From an uncultured Granulosicoccus sp. (GTDB lineage Bacteria > Pseudomonadota > Gammaproteobacteria > Granulosicoccales > Granulosicoccaceae), in assembly GCA_947499955.1 (NCBI GenBank), contig CANMQI010000003.1, positions 372,001-436,000 of the forward strand: 64,000 nt of DNA, given 5' to 3'. The translations under genes and the position numbers were made by a program. Numbering within the stretch: the first letter of the stretch is position 1; each line of letters opens with the position of its first letter. The notes under the pieces are model-generated. The model worked only from the letters and a program-made list of their open reading frames with translations. It was not told the origin of the DNA and made no database searches. Positions 25,344 through 34,505 of the stretch are shown here, piece by piece.

Positions 25344-27555
25344 CAAGACTGTAGCCCATCAGATCGATGATCACGAACTGACGAGCGATGAGATAGAAGC
25401 GCTGGTTCGCGAGTACGATTCCGAATCGAACTTCCGACAGCTGATTGGCCCGACGGCCCTGTTCGTCACCATCGCCTGTGTCGCGCTGTCGCTGTTCCAC
25501 CTGTACACCGCAGGTTTCGGTCTGCTCAACGAAGTGGTGCATCGCACCATTCATCTGACCTTCGTCATCGGCCTTGTATTTCTGGTGTTTCCACGCAAGA
25601 GAGCAGAACCGACCCGCAGGCTCTGGATAGACAGCGTCATATTCGGCATCTTCTACCTGTACATCACCTATGACCTGGTGGTATCACTGCCCGCCTCGCC
25701 ACTGACCTATCTGTTCGGTGCTGCCATGCTGGCGCTGATCGCATTGACCCTGCCCATCAAGGGCCGAGGCTTGCCCGGCAGCCGTATCACTGCCAGAGAC
25801 TGGCTGTTCGCTGTTCTGGGAGCCGGCTTTTCCCTGTATCTGGTGGTGTTCTTCAAGGATGTCTTCATCGCCAACGTCGGCGACCCGCGCCCCCAGGAGT
25901 ACATGATCGGGCTGATAGCCATCGTCATGACGCTGGAAGCCACGCGTCGTACCATGGGACCGACGCTGGCCTTCATCGGCATCTTCTGCATCGTCTATGC
26001 CTTGCTGGGCCCTTACATGCCCGGCATCCTCGGTCATCGTGGCTACAACATACTGCGCATCATCAATCACCTGTTCGTGGGTACCGAAGGCATCTACGGG
26101 GTGGCCGTAGGCGTCGTTGCCACCTATGTCTTCCACTTCGTGCTGTTCGGCATCCTGGCGCAGATGAGCGGCCTGGGCCAACTGTTCATCGATCTGGCCA
26201 CCATCGTTGCCGGACGAGCCTCGGGCGGCAGTGCCAAGGTGTCGGTGGTCTCATCCGGCTTCTTCGGCATGATTTCAGGCTCTCCCATTGCCAATACCGT
26301 CACCACGGGGGCATTCACCATCCCGCTGATGAAGAAATCCGGTTTCACACCACGCTTTGCCGGTGCCATTGAAGCATCGGCCTCCTGCGGAGGACAGGTC
26401 ACGCCTCCCATCATGGGCGCGTCGGCCTTCGTCATGACCGAGATGCTGGGTGTACCCTACAACGAGATCATTCTGATCGCGATCATCCCGGCGGCCTTTC
26501 ACTACCTGGCCATCATGTTGATGGTGCATCTGGAAGCCAAGCGTCTGGGCCTCACCGGACTGGCACCTGACAAGATTCCGCAGTTCAAGGCCGTGCTGCG
26601 AAAGTCCTGGCATCTGTTCATCCCGCTGATTGTCATGGTGACCCTGCTGCTGATGCAGTACACCCCGTTTCTGGCGGCCTTCTGGGGCATCATTCTGACG
26701 ATCGTCTTCTCCTATGTGCCGATGCTCATGCATGCACTGGGCTACAAGGACATGGATCGCGCGAACGTACTGACGCCACCGCGTCTGGTGCGCGGTTTTG
26801 AAGACGGTGCAAAGTTTGCGCTTGCCATTGGTGCCGCCTGCGCCTGTGTCGGCTTCCTGCTGGGCATCACCACGCTTACCGGTCTCGGGTTCAAGTTCTC
26901 CGCAGCCGTGGTCGAACTGGCTCATTCGCTGGCAGCGGTGGTTACCGCCGCTGACTTCACCGGCCTGTTGTCTGAACAGAGCCTGGCCCTGTTCTTCGGT
27001 CTGGTATTCGTGGCCATTGCCTGCATCATCATGGGCGCCGGCATTCCCACGACGCCCACCTACATCATTCTGGCCTCCATTGCCGCACCGGCGCTGACGC
27101 AGTTCGATGTCCCACTGATAGCCACACACTTCTTCGTGTTCTACTTCGGGGTGCTGGCCGATGTGACACCACCGGTGGCGCTGGCAGCCTACGCCGCTGC
27201 TGGCTTGGCCCGCTCTGATCCGATGCAAACCGGCATGACAGCCTTCCGATTGTCGATGGGCAAGGCGCTGGTGCCTTTCATGTTCATCTATGCCCCCAGC
27301 CTCCTGTTCGTCAACTTCTCCCTGATCGAATTCATCGGCGCTCTGATCAGCGGCATCCTCTGCATCGTTGCCTTGTCGGCTGCCTACATCGGTTATCTGA
27401 AAACCGAACTCACTGGTCTCGACAAGCTGACACTCACCATTGGTGGCTTGCTGTTGATCTCCACCAACTGGCTGGTCATGGCAATCGGTGCCGCCCTGGT
27501 GGCAGTCATCTTCATGCGCAATTCACGCGCTGCCGGACATGCAGCAGTGGCGTGA
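25336..27555 (+). CDS. TRAP transporter fused permease (DctQM, TAXI type)
   Basis: A 739-residue inner-membrane protein in which the four-helix small subunit (residues about 35-150) is fused to the large DctM-like translocation subunit. Typical blocks are SGGSAKVSVVSSGFFGMISG with SPIANTVTTGAFTIPLMKK, then ASCGGQVTPPIMGASAF and GAGIPTTPTYIILAS, the paired substrate and ion-binding hairpins. It works as a secondary, Na+-driven importer with the TAXI receptor encoded upstream. The start overlaps the DUF1850 gene. Confidence 0.94.
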   Translation: MTDKTVAHQIDDHELTSDEIEALVREYDSESNFRQLIGPTALFVTIACVALSLFHLYTAGFGLLNEVVHRTIHLTFVIGLVFLVFPRKRAEPTRRLWIDSVIFGIFYLYITYDLVVSLPASPLTYLFGAAMLALIALTLPIKGRGLPGSRITARDWLFAVLGAGFSLYLVVFFKDVFIANVGDPRPQEYMIGLIAIVMTLEATRRTMGPTLAFIGIFCIVYALLGPYMPGILGHRGYNILRIINHLFVGTEGIYGVAVGVVATYVFHFVLFGILAQMSGLGQLFIDLATIVAGRASGGSAKVSVVSSGFFGMISGSPIANTVTTGAFTIPLMKKSGFTPRFAGAIEASASCGGQVTPPIMGASAFVMTEMLGVPYNEIILIAIIPAAFHYLAIMLMVHLEAKRLGLTGLAPDKIPQFKAVLRKSWHLFIPLIVMVTLLLMQYTPFLAAFWGIILTIVFSYVPMLMHALGYKDMDRANVLTPPRLVRGFEDGAKFALAIGAACACVGFLLGITTLTGLGFKFSAAVVELAHSLAAVVTAADFTGLLSEQSLALFFGLVFVAIACIIMGAGIPTTPTYIILASIAAPALTQFDVPLIATHFFVFYFGVLADVTPPVALAAYAAAGLARSDPMQTGMTAFRLSMGKALVPFMFIYAPSLLFVNFSLIEFIGALISGILCIVALSAAYIGYLKTELTGLDKLTLTIGGLLLISTNWLVMAIGAALVAVIFMRNSRAAGHAAVA

Positions 27556-27687
27556 ACGACACGCACATTCATCCGAGCGAGCTGTATCATCGCGGCTCGC
27601 ATTCCGTGGTGCCCTTGCAGATGCCTGTCTGGCCAAATGCCGGATTCCGTGCGACCCTGTCCCTAATCCTTTCGTAGAGCATTCGTC

Positions 27688-28923
27688 ATGAAACATATAG
27701 CGGTTGTTGGTGCTGGCATTTCCGGAGTTACCACTGCCTATTCCCTGTTGCAACGTGGTTACAAGGTCACTGTGCTGGACCGTAATCGTTATGCGGCCAT
27801 GATGACGTCCTTTGCCAACGGTGGGCAGCTGTCAGCGTCCAACGCCGAGGTGTGGACGCAGCTCTCCACCATCATCAAGGGCATGAAATGGATGCTCAAG
27901 CGTGACGCTCCCCTGCTCATCAACCCGAAGCCCAGCTGGCACAAGTATTCGTGGATGGCAGAATTCGTCGGAAACATTCCCAACTACGAAGCCAACACCA
28001 TCGAATCCACCCGCCTGGCCATTGCCGCGCGTGGCTTTCTGTTCGACTGGGCAGAGAAGGAGAACATCGATTTCGATCACGAAAAACGCGGTATCTTGCA
28101 TATCTGCGTCGATCGCAAGGGCTACGAACATGCCTTGAAAGTCAATGACATGCTGGCCAAGGGCGGCCTGGAACGCCACGCGGTCACACCTGAGGAAATG
28201 CGCGCCATCGAACCGGCATTGAAAGGCGACCCCTATGGCGGCTTCTATACCGAAAGCGATTCCACCGGCGACATCCACAAATACACGCTGGGACTGGCCA
28301 AGGCCTGTCAGCGCCTCGGCGGCAAGTTTCTGTTCGATGTCAGAGTACAGACACTCACCCAGCAGGGCGACAAGGTTCAGATCAGCTACAGCGCCGAAGA
28401 GAACTACACGGTGGAAAGTGAGTCGTTCGATGGCGTCGTCATCTGTGCCGGTATCGAGAGTCGACGTTTTGCCGCTCAACTGGGCGACAAGGTCAATATC
28501 TATCCGGTCAAGGGCTATTCGATCACCATCGATCTACCCGATGCCGAGAGCCGCGAAGCCGCTCCGTGGACCAGCCTGCTTGATGACAATGCCAAGGTGG
28601 TCTCCAGCCGACTGGGCGAGCATCGCTTGCGTATTGCCGGCACCGCCGAGTTCAATGGCGAGAATTACGATATCCGTGACAATCGCATTCGGCCGCTGGT
28701 GGCCTGGTCTCGCCGCTTCTTTCCGGGTGTTCAGACCGAGCATATCGTGCCCTGGGCCGGGCTTCGTCCGATGATGCCCAGCATGATGCCGCGCGTCGGT
28801 GCTGGCAAGCGGCCTGGGGTGTATTACAACACCGGCCACGGACATCTTGGCTGGACTCTGTGCGCTGCGACCTCCGAGATGCTGGGCGATTCCATGCTGC
28901 AGTCACTGCCACCCGGTAGCTGA
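27688..28923 (+). CDS. D-amino acid dehydrogenase (DadA-like FAD oxidoreductase)
   Basis: Membrane-associated flavoenzyme of 411 residues that oxidises D-amino acids to keto acids, feeding electrons to quinone. The N-terminal dinucleotide motif is VVGAGISGVTTAYSLLQRG, followed by NGGQLSASNAEVW, characteristic of DadA. Other family blocks are the PVKGYSITIDL strand and the C-terminal GHGHLGWTLCAATSEM. No alanine racemase is adjacent, so the substrate could be another D-amino acid or a secondary amine. A strong hairpin follows the stop. Confidence 0.88.
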   Translation: MKHIAVVGAGISGVTTAYSLLQRGYKVTVLDRNRYAAMMTSFANGGQLSASNAEVWTQLSTIIKGMKWMLKRDAPLLINPKPSWHKYSWMAEFVGNIPNYEANTIESTRLAIAARGFLFDWAEKENIDFDHEKRGILHICVDRKGYEHALKVNDMLAKGGLERHAVTPEEMRAIEPALKGDPYGGFYTESDSTGDIHKYTLGLAKACQRLGGKFLFDVRVQTLTQQGDKVQISYSAEENYTVESESFDGVVICAGIESRRFAAQLGDKVNIYPVKGYSITIDLPDAESREAAPWTSLLDDNAKVVSSRLGEHRLRIAGTAEFNGENYDIRDNRIRPLVAWSRRFFPGVQTEHIVPWAGLRPMMPSMMPRVGAGKRPGVYYNTGHGHLGWTLCAATSEMLGDSMLQSLPPGS

Positions 28924-28942
28924 TACCCGCAACGCCCTTGAT

Positions 28943-28974
28943 GGCCCGGCCGTGACACTGCTCACGGCCGGGCC
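28943..28974. terminator. Strong hairpin after the dadA-like gene
   Basis: Perfect 13-bp GC-rich inverted repeat: GGCCCGGCCGTGA (28943-28955), loop CACTGC, TCACGGCCGGGCC (28962-28974), 19 bases after the stop at 28923. Very stable, but without a following T-run, so either an atypical intrinsic terminator or a 3'-end protecting stem. Confidence 0.65.
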
Positions 28975-29034
28975 TGTCCGAGTGTCAACACTGCCCTGCC
29001 TGACAGGGCGGTGCCGAACCACTGGAAGAACACT

Positions 29035-29517
29035 GTGTTACCTGAAGAGATCGACCGATTACCCTATCGCCCCTGCGTTGGCCTGATGATCCTGAACCCG
29101 CAGGGGCTGGTCTTTGTCGGTCAGCGAATCGATACGCCACAACCGGCCTGGCAAATGCCACAAGGCGGTATCGATGAAGGCGAAGCGCCTCGAGAAGCCG
29201 CCTTGCGCGAACTGGGTGAAGAGACCGGACTCGATGCCACCAGCGTCGACATTCTGGCCGAGAGCAGCGATTGGCTACCCTACGATCTACCGGTAGAACG
29301 CATTCCCCATATCTGGGGCGGGCGCTATCGCGGACAGCAGCAGAAGTGGTTTCTGCTGCGGTTCATCGGCGATGATCAGCAGATCGATATCGCCACGGAA
29401 ATACCCGAGTTCAATCAGTGGCGCTGGCTACCTCGCAGCGAGCTGGTGGCGCATGCCGTGCCCTTCAAGCGTGACGTCTATGCCACTGTTCTGCAGGAAT
29501 TTTCCGGCCTGATCTGA
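29035..29517 (+). CDS. rppH: RNA pyrophosphohydrolase, RppH/NudH-type Nudix
   Basis: Nudix hydrolase of about 160 residues that removes pyrophosphate from 5'-triphosphate RNA or splits dinucleoside polyphosphates. The complete Nudix box [20 protein letters not shown] is followed by [14 protein letters not shown] at the start and [10 protein letters not shown] and EFNQWRW later are RppH-family blocks. I prefer GTG 29035, with GGAAGA upstream and the [12 protein letters not shown] beginning typical of the alphaproteobacterial-style enzyme; a GTG at 29011 adds eight residues. Confidence 0.87.
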   Translation: MLPEEIDRLPYRPCVGLMILNPQGLVFVGQRIDTPQPAWQMPQGGIDEGEAPREAALRELGEETGLDATSVDILAESSDWLPYDLPVERIPHIWGGRYRGQQQKWFLLRFIGDDQQIDIATEIPEFNQWRWLPRSELVAHAVPFKRDVYATVLQEFSGLI

Positions 29518-29586
29518 CGGGTTCTTCCCTGCCCCTTGCACAGCCACCTTGTCCTGCCTGCCGACAACTCACGGCCACCCTTGCCC

Positions 29587-30543
29587 ATGCTGAACATTCT
29601 CTCTCTGACGGGCGTGATCTTCGTGCTGATCGCCATTGGCTACGCCATGGTGGTCACCCACGCCTTCAACAAGGACCATATGCAAGTGCTGACGCGCTAT
29701 GTGGTCATGCTGGCACTGCCCGCGCTGATCTTCCGAGCCGTGGCCAACAACCCGCTGGGCCAGATCATCAACCCGGCCTACATACTGACCTATGTACTGG
29801 CCTCGCTGACACTGTTCATCGCCTACTACCTGTGGGCGTCGAAGATGATGGGCCAGTCACCGCTCTACAGCACCTTCGCCGGCATGGGTGCCTCCAGCCC
29901 GAACAGCAGCTTCATCGGTTACCCCATCGTGCTGATGTTCATGCCGACGCTGGCCAGTACCGCGCTTGCCATGAACATCATCGTGGAAAACCTGCTGCTG
30001 ATTCCCCTGACCATGATGCTGGCAGAACGCAGCAGCGGCTCGGAAGCGCTGAACGGGCGTGTACTGGCCGACATCGGCAAGCGGCTGCTGCTCAACCCCA
30101 TCATGCTGGGCCTGCTGGCCGGCCTGTTCGTCTCCATCAGCGCCATTGATCTGCCCATGGTGCTTGCACGCCCGGTCGATATCATTGCCGATTCCAGTGC
30201 AGCGGTATCGCTGATCGTCATTGGCGGTGCGATAGCCGGTATGCCACGTACCTCGCTCAGTGGCCGACTGATTCCGTTGGGTGTGGGCAAGCTGCTGCTG
30301 CACCCGCTGCTGTTCTGGCTGGTATCACTGAGCCTGGCCAGCCTGGGCCTGAGCATCGGCAATACCGAGCTGACCAAGGCGGGCATCCTGATGGCAGCCA
30401 TGCCACCGATGGGCATCTATCCGATACTGGCTCAGCGCTATGGCGCCGGGGAGGAGCACGCTGCTGCCATGGTGATCATGACGGTGTGTTCCTTCGCGAC
30501 GATATCCACACTACTGTGGTTAATGGACCTGAGCGTGGTGTGA
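29587..30543 (+). CDS. AEC-family transporter (auxin efflux carrier fold)
   Basis: About 318 residues with ten predicted helices. It starts MLNILSLTGVIFVLIAIGY, has the unwound Asn/Pro helix region MLALPALIFRAVANN, and ends MAAMPPMGIYPILAQRYG, all typical of bacterial AEC proteins, which move malonate, malate or other organic acids by secondary transport. ATG 29587 is chosen at the start of helix one. The 3' end faces a convergent LysR gene with only three bases between, so that LysR may or may not control it. Confidence 0.88.
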   Translation: MLNILSLTGVIFVLIAIGYAMVVTHAFNKDHMQVLTRYVVMLALPALIFRAVANNPLGQIINPAYILTYVLASLTLFIAYYLWASKMMGQSPLYSTFAGMGASSPNSSFIGYPIVLMFMPTLASTALAMNIIVENLLLIPLTMMLAERSSGSEALNGRVLADIGKRLLLNPIMLGLLAGLFVSISAIDLPMVLARPVDIIADSSAAVSLIVIGGAIAGMPRTSLSGRLIPLGVGKLLLHPLLFWLVSLSLASLGLSIGNTELTKAGILMAAMPPMGIYPILAQRYGAGEEHAAAMVIMTVCSFATISTLLWLMDLSVV

Positions 30544-30546
30544 TTG

Positions 30547-31566
30547 CTACCGATCGCCCGTGGTGATCCTGGCCTCGTTACCGTAGGTCCTGTTGGCCAC
30601 CGAGGTGGCCTGGATAGCCGCCAGCAAATTGTCCAGCAAACTGCTCTCGGCCCGATTCAGACGGGTTTTCCGGTTGTAGACCACGTGCACATCGATCGGC
30701 GGCAGATCAGCATACGGCGGCAATTGCCACAACAGGCCGTCCTGCACATCGCGCTGCATGACATGCACCGGCAAGGGCCCGATGCCCATGCCGGCAATGA
30801 TCATGCGGCGAACCTCTTCCAGGTTGGAGGAGCAGCCCACGATGCGCTGATCAAGTCCGGCAGCAACGCGCATGTCACTCACACTACGCAGCAGATTGGA
30901 GGCCTGATCGGTCGCAAAGGTGACCGAGGCATGACCGGCCAGATCCCCCACCTTCAGACCCTCGACCCCGAACAGGGGATGCGATGGGCCGCAGTAGAGC
31001 GCAAAGTGTTCGCGATACAGGCGACGGTATTCGAACAGGGGGCTCATTTCCCCGACCAGACAGATGGCAAAGGAGGCACTGCGATGACCGACCCGGTCCT
31101 GCGCCTCCACACTGGGCATGACCTCGATGGAAATCGTGGCCCTGGGATGGGCCGTGTGAAAATCCGCCAGAGCCGCGTCCAGCAGAGGCGACTGCACATG
31201 ACTGGCCATCACCAGATTGACGTGCTCGTCAACCTCATCCGAGACATGACGAAGCTCCTGTCCCAGCCGCAGAATGGTGCCGTGTATCTCGACGCATTCC
31301 CGGTACAGGCTCTTGCCCGCCGTGGTCACCCGGAAATGACTGGCACTGCGTTCGATCAGACTCTGGCCGACACTGCTCTCCAGGCGCTTCAGGGCATTGG
31401 AGACACTGGGCTGCTTCAAGCCCAGTTGCCGGGCCGCCAGAGTGATGCTGGCCGATTCAACCACCACCATGAAGGTGCGCAGCAGATTCCAGTCAAGCTC
31501 GCGCGCAAAGTGAAATGCCTCATCACCCAGTGATGCCTGAGTGACTGGCGGAAATCTTCCATTCAC
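30547..31566 (-). CDS. LysR-family transcriptional regulator
   Basis: A 339-residue regulator with the N-terminal HTH at about 25-85 (LDWNLLRTFMVVVESASITL, LKQPSVSNALKRLE) and an effector-binding domain ending VVYNRKTRLNRAESSLLDNL. The N-terminus is about 25 residues longer than usual; a later start is possible. It is divergent from the amine-type ABC/aminotransferase/BKACE operon at 31660, making it the best candidate to control that operon. Confidence 0.9.
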   Translation of the reverse strand: MNGRFPPVTQASLGDEAFHFARELDWNLLRTFMVVVESASITLAARQLGLKQPSVSNALKRLESSVGQSLIERSASHFRVTTAGKSLYRECVEIHGTILRLGQELRHVSDEVDEHVNLVMASHVQSPLLDAALADFHTAHPRATISIEVMPSVEAQDRVGHRSASFAICLVGEMSPLFEYRRLYREHFALYCGPSHPLFGVEGLKVGDLAGHASVTFATDQASNLLRSVSDMRVAAGLDQRIVGCSSNLEEVRRMIIAGMGIGPLPVHVMQRDVQDGLLWQLPPYADLPPIDVHVVYNRKTRLNRAESSLLDNLLAAIQATSVANRTYGNEARITTGDR

Positions 31567-31569
31567 CAG

Positions 31570-31598
31570 ATCTATTCAATCCATTCTTGACATCTATT
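31570..31598. promoter_or_regulatory. Direct repeat in the LysR/ABC-operon intergenic region
   Basis: ATCTATT occurs at 31570-31576 and 31592-31598, 22 bp apart (about two helical turns), with a TTGACA hexamer (31587-31592) between, in the 93-bp gap between the divergent LysR gene and the ABC operon. It could be the LysR operator overlapping a promoter; no convincing -10 element is seen. Confidence 0.35.
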
Positions 31599-31659
31599 TG
31601 CTGAATGATAGCAGAGCGCTTACCCTGAACCAGTCCTTCGTCACCCCGTCTGCCTGAAC

Positions 31660-32532
31660 ATGGCCAGTATCGAGGCCCGAGAGAAGCGCCAACCGTGGAT
31701 TCTGCTGTCACCAGCGCTGCTGACCATCGTCACCCTGTTGCTGGTGCCGTTACTGTTCATCGTCGTCTATTCCTTCTGGCTGCGAACCGCCAGCGGTGCG
31801 GACCAGATCGGCTTTCACCTGGACAACTGGCAAGAGGCGCTCAGCGACCCCTTCTACCGGGACATCCTGCTCAGTACACTACGCATTGCCGGTATCACCA
31901 CGCTCCTCTGCGCCGTACTCGGCTATCCCACGGCCTACTTCGTGGCCCGCTCTCGCACACGCCACAAGACGTTGCTGTTGCTGCTGCTGGTCTTGCCGTT
32001 CTGGGTCAGCTATATCATCAGAACGCTGTCCTGGATCAATATCCTGGGCGTCAGCGGCGCACTCAATGCCGTGCTGCTCGGCCTGGGCATTGTCCAGGAA
32101 CCCCTGCAGATGCTCTACAACGAAGCCTCGGTCATCCTCGGTCTCGTGCATTTCCTGCTGCCGTTCATCGTACTCAATGTCTATGTCAGTCTGATCGGTA
32201 TCGACCGTCACCTGGAGAGTGCCGCACGCTCGCTCGGTTGCAATCAGCGGCAGGCCTTTCTGGAAATCACGCTGCCCCTGTCGATGCCCGGACTCGCCGC
32301 AGGTTCACTGCTGTGCTTCGTGCTGGCCGCAGGCACCTACATCACACCGCTGGTGCTGGGTGGGCCGCGTGATGCCATGTTCGCCAATCTGGTATTCGAC
32401 GCCATCATCACGCAGCTGGACTGGCCTCTGGGTTCGGCACTGTCATTGATGCTGCTGGCCGTACTGGCAGTGGTCGTGGCGGTGTACAACCGTTTCATCG
32501 GCATGGGTCAGCTGGCCAGGGGGCTCAGCTGA
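31660..32532 (+). CDS. ABC transporter permease, PotB-like (amine/polyamine type)
   Basis: A 290-residue inner-membrane subunit with six helices: first helix LLSPALLTIVTLLLVPLLFI, and the cytoplasmic EAA loop ESAARSLGCNQRQAFLEITL ending PLSMPG. The segment LPFWVSYIIRTLSWINILG is characteristic of PotB/PotH family permeases. First gene of a seven-gene unit; its stop overlaps the next permease start by one base. Confidence 0.93.
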   Translation: MASIEAREKRQPWILLSPALLTIVTLLLVPLLFIVVYSFWLRTASGADQIGFHLDNWQEALSDPFYRDILLSTLRIAGITTLLCAVLGYPTAYFVARSRTRHKTLLLLLLVLPFWVSYIIRTLSWINILGVSGALNAVLLGLGIVQEPLQMLYNEASVILGLVHFLLPFIVLNVYVSLIGIDRHLESAARSLGCNQRQAFLEITLPLSMPGLAAGSLLCFVLAAGTYITPLVLGGPRDAMFANLVFDAIITQLDWPLGSALSLMLLAVLAVVVAVYNRFIGMGQLARGLS

Positions 32533-33320
32533 TGAGCGGCTGGGCATTATTGCGACTGCACGCGATACTGGTCTACCTGTTCATGTTCCTGCCCGTGGGT
32601 ATCGTGGTGGTGCTCTCGTTCAACGCCAGCCAGTTCGGCAGCTTCCCGATGACGGGCTTGTCATTGCGCTGGTTCGAAGCGCTATGGCACAACGAAGCCA
32701 TCATGCGTGCCTTTCGCACCTCGTTTCTGCTGGGCACACTGACGGCTCTGATCTCCACGACCCTGGGCGTACTGGCAAGCCTTGCCATGGTGCGTTACCG
32801 CTTTCCGGGCAAACAGGCCATCTCCACCCTGCTGATTGCGCCGATACTCGTACCAGAGGTGGTACTGGCCGTGGCGCTGCTGTTGTTCCTGCGAGCCCTC
32901 GGTCTGCCAAAGACCTTTCCCCTGCTGATTCTCGGCCATGTCATCTTCACCATGCCCTTCGTCATTCTGGTGGTGCAGGCACGCCTGGCCTCCATGACCA
33001 GCCACGTCGAAGAGGCCGCCCTGAGCCTGGGTGCCTCGCCCGTACAGACCTTCTTCGCCGTGACTCTGCCGCTACTGGGTCCGGCCATTTTCGCCGGCGC
33101 TCTGTTTGCCTTCACCATCTCCTTTGACGACATCACCGGCACGCTGTTCTGGAAGCCCGGCGGTGTCGAGACCGTACCCACCCAGATCTTTGCCATGTTG
33201 CGCAATTCCATCAGTCCCGAAATCAATGCCCTGGGCACGGTCATGATCGTGCTGACCGTCGGCCTGCCACTACTGGGAATGGCTGTGGCAAGACGTGTCG
33301 ATTCAGGCAGACACCACTGA
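32532..33320 (+). CDS. ABC transporter permease, PotC-like
   Basis: Second permease, 262 residues, with the PotC/PotI pattern: FLPVGIVVVLSFNASQFGSF after helix one, the FPMTGLSLRWFEAL periplasmic motif, the EAA loop EEAALSLGASPVQTFFAVTL and FDDITGTLFWKPGG, where PotC proteins carry SFDD. It pairs with the preceding permease. ATG 32532 overlaps the previous TGA. Confidence 0.93.
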   Translation: MSGWALLRLHAILVYLFMFLPVGIVVVLSFNASQFGSFPMTGLSLRWFEALWHNEAIMRAFRTSFLLGTLTALISTTLGVLASLAMVRYRFPGKQAISTLLIAPILVPEVVLAVALLLFLRALGLPKTFPLLILGHVIFTMPFVILVVQARLASMTSHVEEAALSLGASPVQTFFAVTLPLLGPAIFAGALFAFTISFDDITGTLFWKPGGVETVPTQIFAMLRNSISPEINALGTVMIVLTVGLPLLGMAVARRVDSGRHH

Positions 33321-33350
33321 ACTGTCCTACTAACGCAAGGGAGCAGAACC

Positions 33351-34496
33351 ATGGATAACAGCAAACGCTATGAACGACTCATTGATCGCTATCAGCACGG
33401 TGATATCAATCGACGCACCTTTCTGGGCCTGATCGGCGCAGCCGGACTGAGCTACGGCGTCTCCTCACCATTCAGCCGCTACGCACTGGCCGCCGATGAA
33501 GTCAAGCAAGTGCGCTTCGACGGCTGGGGCGGCGTGGTCTCCGAAGCCTTTCGCAAGCATGCCTTCGACCCCTATGAGAAATCCACCGGTATCAAGGTCG
33601 TGGAAGGCACCTTCGGCGGTGGTGATGAGTACCTGTCACGCGTCAAGGCCAGTGCCGGCGGTGAATACAATCTGGCGCATCTGTCAGGTGTCTTCGACTA
33701 CGCCCGCTATCACGAGCTGGGCTTGAGCACCGAACTCAATGAGGCCAACATTCCGAATCTGGAATTCGTCATTCCCAAGCTGATCGATGTCTTCAAGCAG
33801 GTCAGCGGCGGCAAGCTTTCCTGCGTACCGTACGACTATGGCACTACCGGCATCGCCTACAATCGCGCCCACATCAGTGATGAGGAAGCCCGTGAAAAAG
33901 GTGCCATGTTGCTCATCGACCCACAATACAAGGGCAAGATCGGCGGCTGGAACGACTGGCGCACCCGCATCTGGTATGCCTCACTGCAGACTGGACAGGA
34001 CCCCAATGGCGCGACCGACATGGATGCCGTCTGGGATGCCGTGCGTACCCATCGCGACCTGGCACTCAAATACTGGACCTCCGGTGCCGAATTGATGAGC
34101 TTGCTGGCAGGGGATGAAATCCACGTCACCGAAGGCTGGTCCGGTCGTATCTTCGCCCTGCGTGAAGAGGGTCACGACATCGGTTACATCGATCCACCAA
34201 ACGGCTTTGGCTGGCAGGAATGCCTGTTCGTGATCAAGGGTAGCCCGCTGGAGGCCTGCGAGGAGTTGTTGAACTTCATGCTCGATCCCGTGACCTCTAT
34301 CGCCGTGGCGGAAGGTCAGAACTACCCACCCGCGCTTGATCCACAGAAAGTACAACTCGGGGACAAGATCCCGACCCTGCCCGCTTTCGACCCGAGCGGC
34401 ACGCTGGAGAACCTGACCTTTGCCGATCCGACTTACTGGAACAGCAATGAGCAGGAATGGTCGAAGACCTTTGGTCGTGTTGCCAAGGGTTATTGA
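33351..34496 (+). CDS. ABC transporter substrate-binding protein, PotD-like
   Basis: Periplasmic receptor of 381 residues. The signal carries a twin-arginine-like motif (INRRTFLGLIGAAGLSYGVS) with likely cleavage at ALAADEV. Mature features are those of the polyamine/opine class: VRFDGWGGVVSEAFRKHAFD, SCVPYDYGTTGIAYNR, and a GWSGRIFALREEG region where PotD-class proteins place ligand-contact residues. An acidic and aromatic pocket would suit a positively charged amine ligand, which is inference. An SD-like GGGAG lies before the ATG. Confidence 0.9.
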   Translation: MDNSKRYERLIDRYQHGDINRRTFLGLIGAAGLSYGVSSPFSRYALAADEVKQVRFDGWGGVVSEAFRKHAFDPYEKSTGIKVVEGTFGGGDEYLSRVKASAGGEYNLAHLSGVFDYARYHELGLSTELNEANIPNLEFVIPKLIDVFKQVSGGKLSCVPYDYGTTGIAYNRAHISDEEAREKGAMLLIDPQYKGKIGGWNDWRTRIWYASLQTGQDPNGATDMDAVWDAVRTHRDLALKYWTSGAELMSLLAGDEIHVTEGWSGRIFALREEGHDIGYIDPPNGFGWQECLFVIKGSPLEACEELLNFMLDPVTSIAVAEGQNYPPALDPQKVQLGDKIPTLPAFDPSGTLENLTFADPTYWNSNEQEWSKTFGRVAKGY

Positions 34497-34505
34497 TCCA
34501 GCCCC

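Noticed and set aside
26275-27228. Long minus-strand open frame inside the TRAP permease
   Set aside because: Shadow of a high-GC membrane protein gene; no recognisable motif.
30544-31533. Plus-strand open frame opposite the LysR gene
   Set aside because: LysR on the minus strand has clear HTH and effector domain; the other frame has none.
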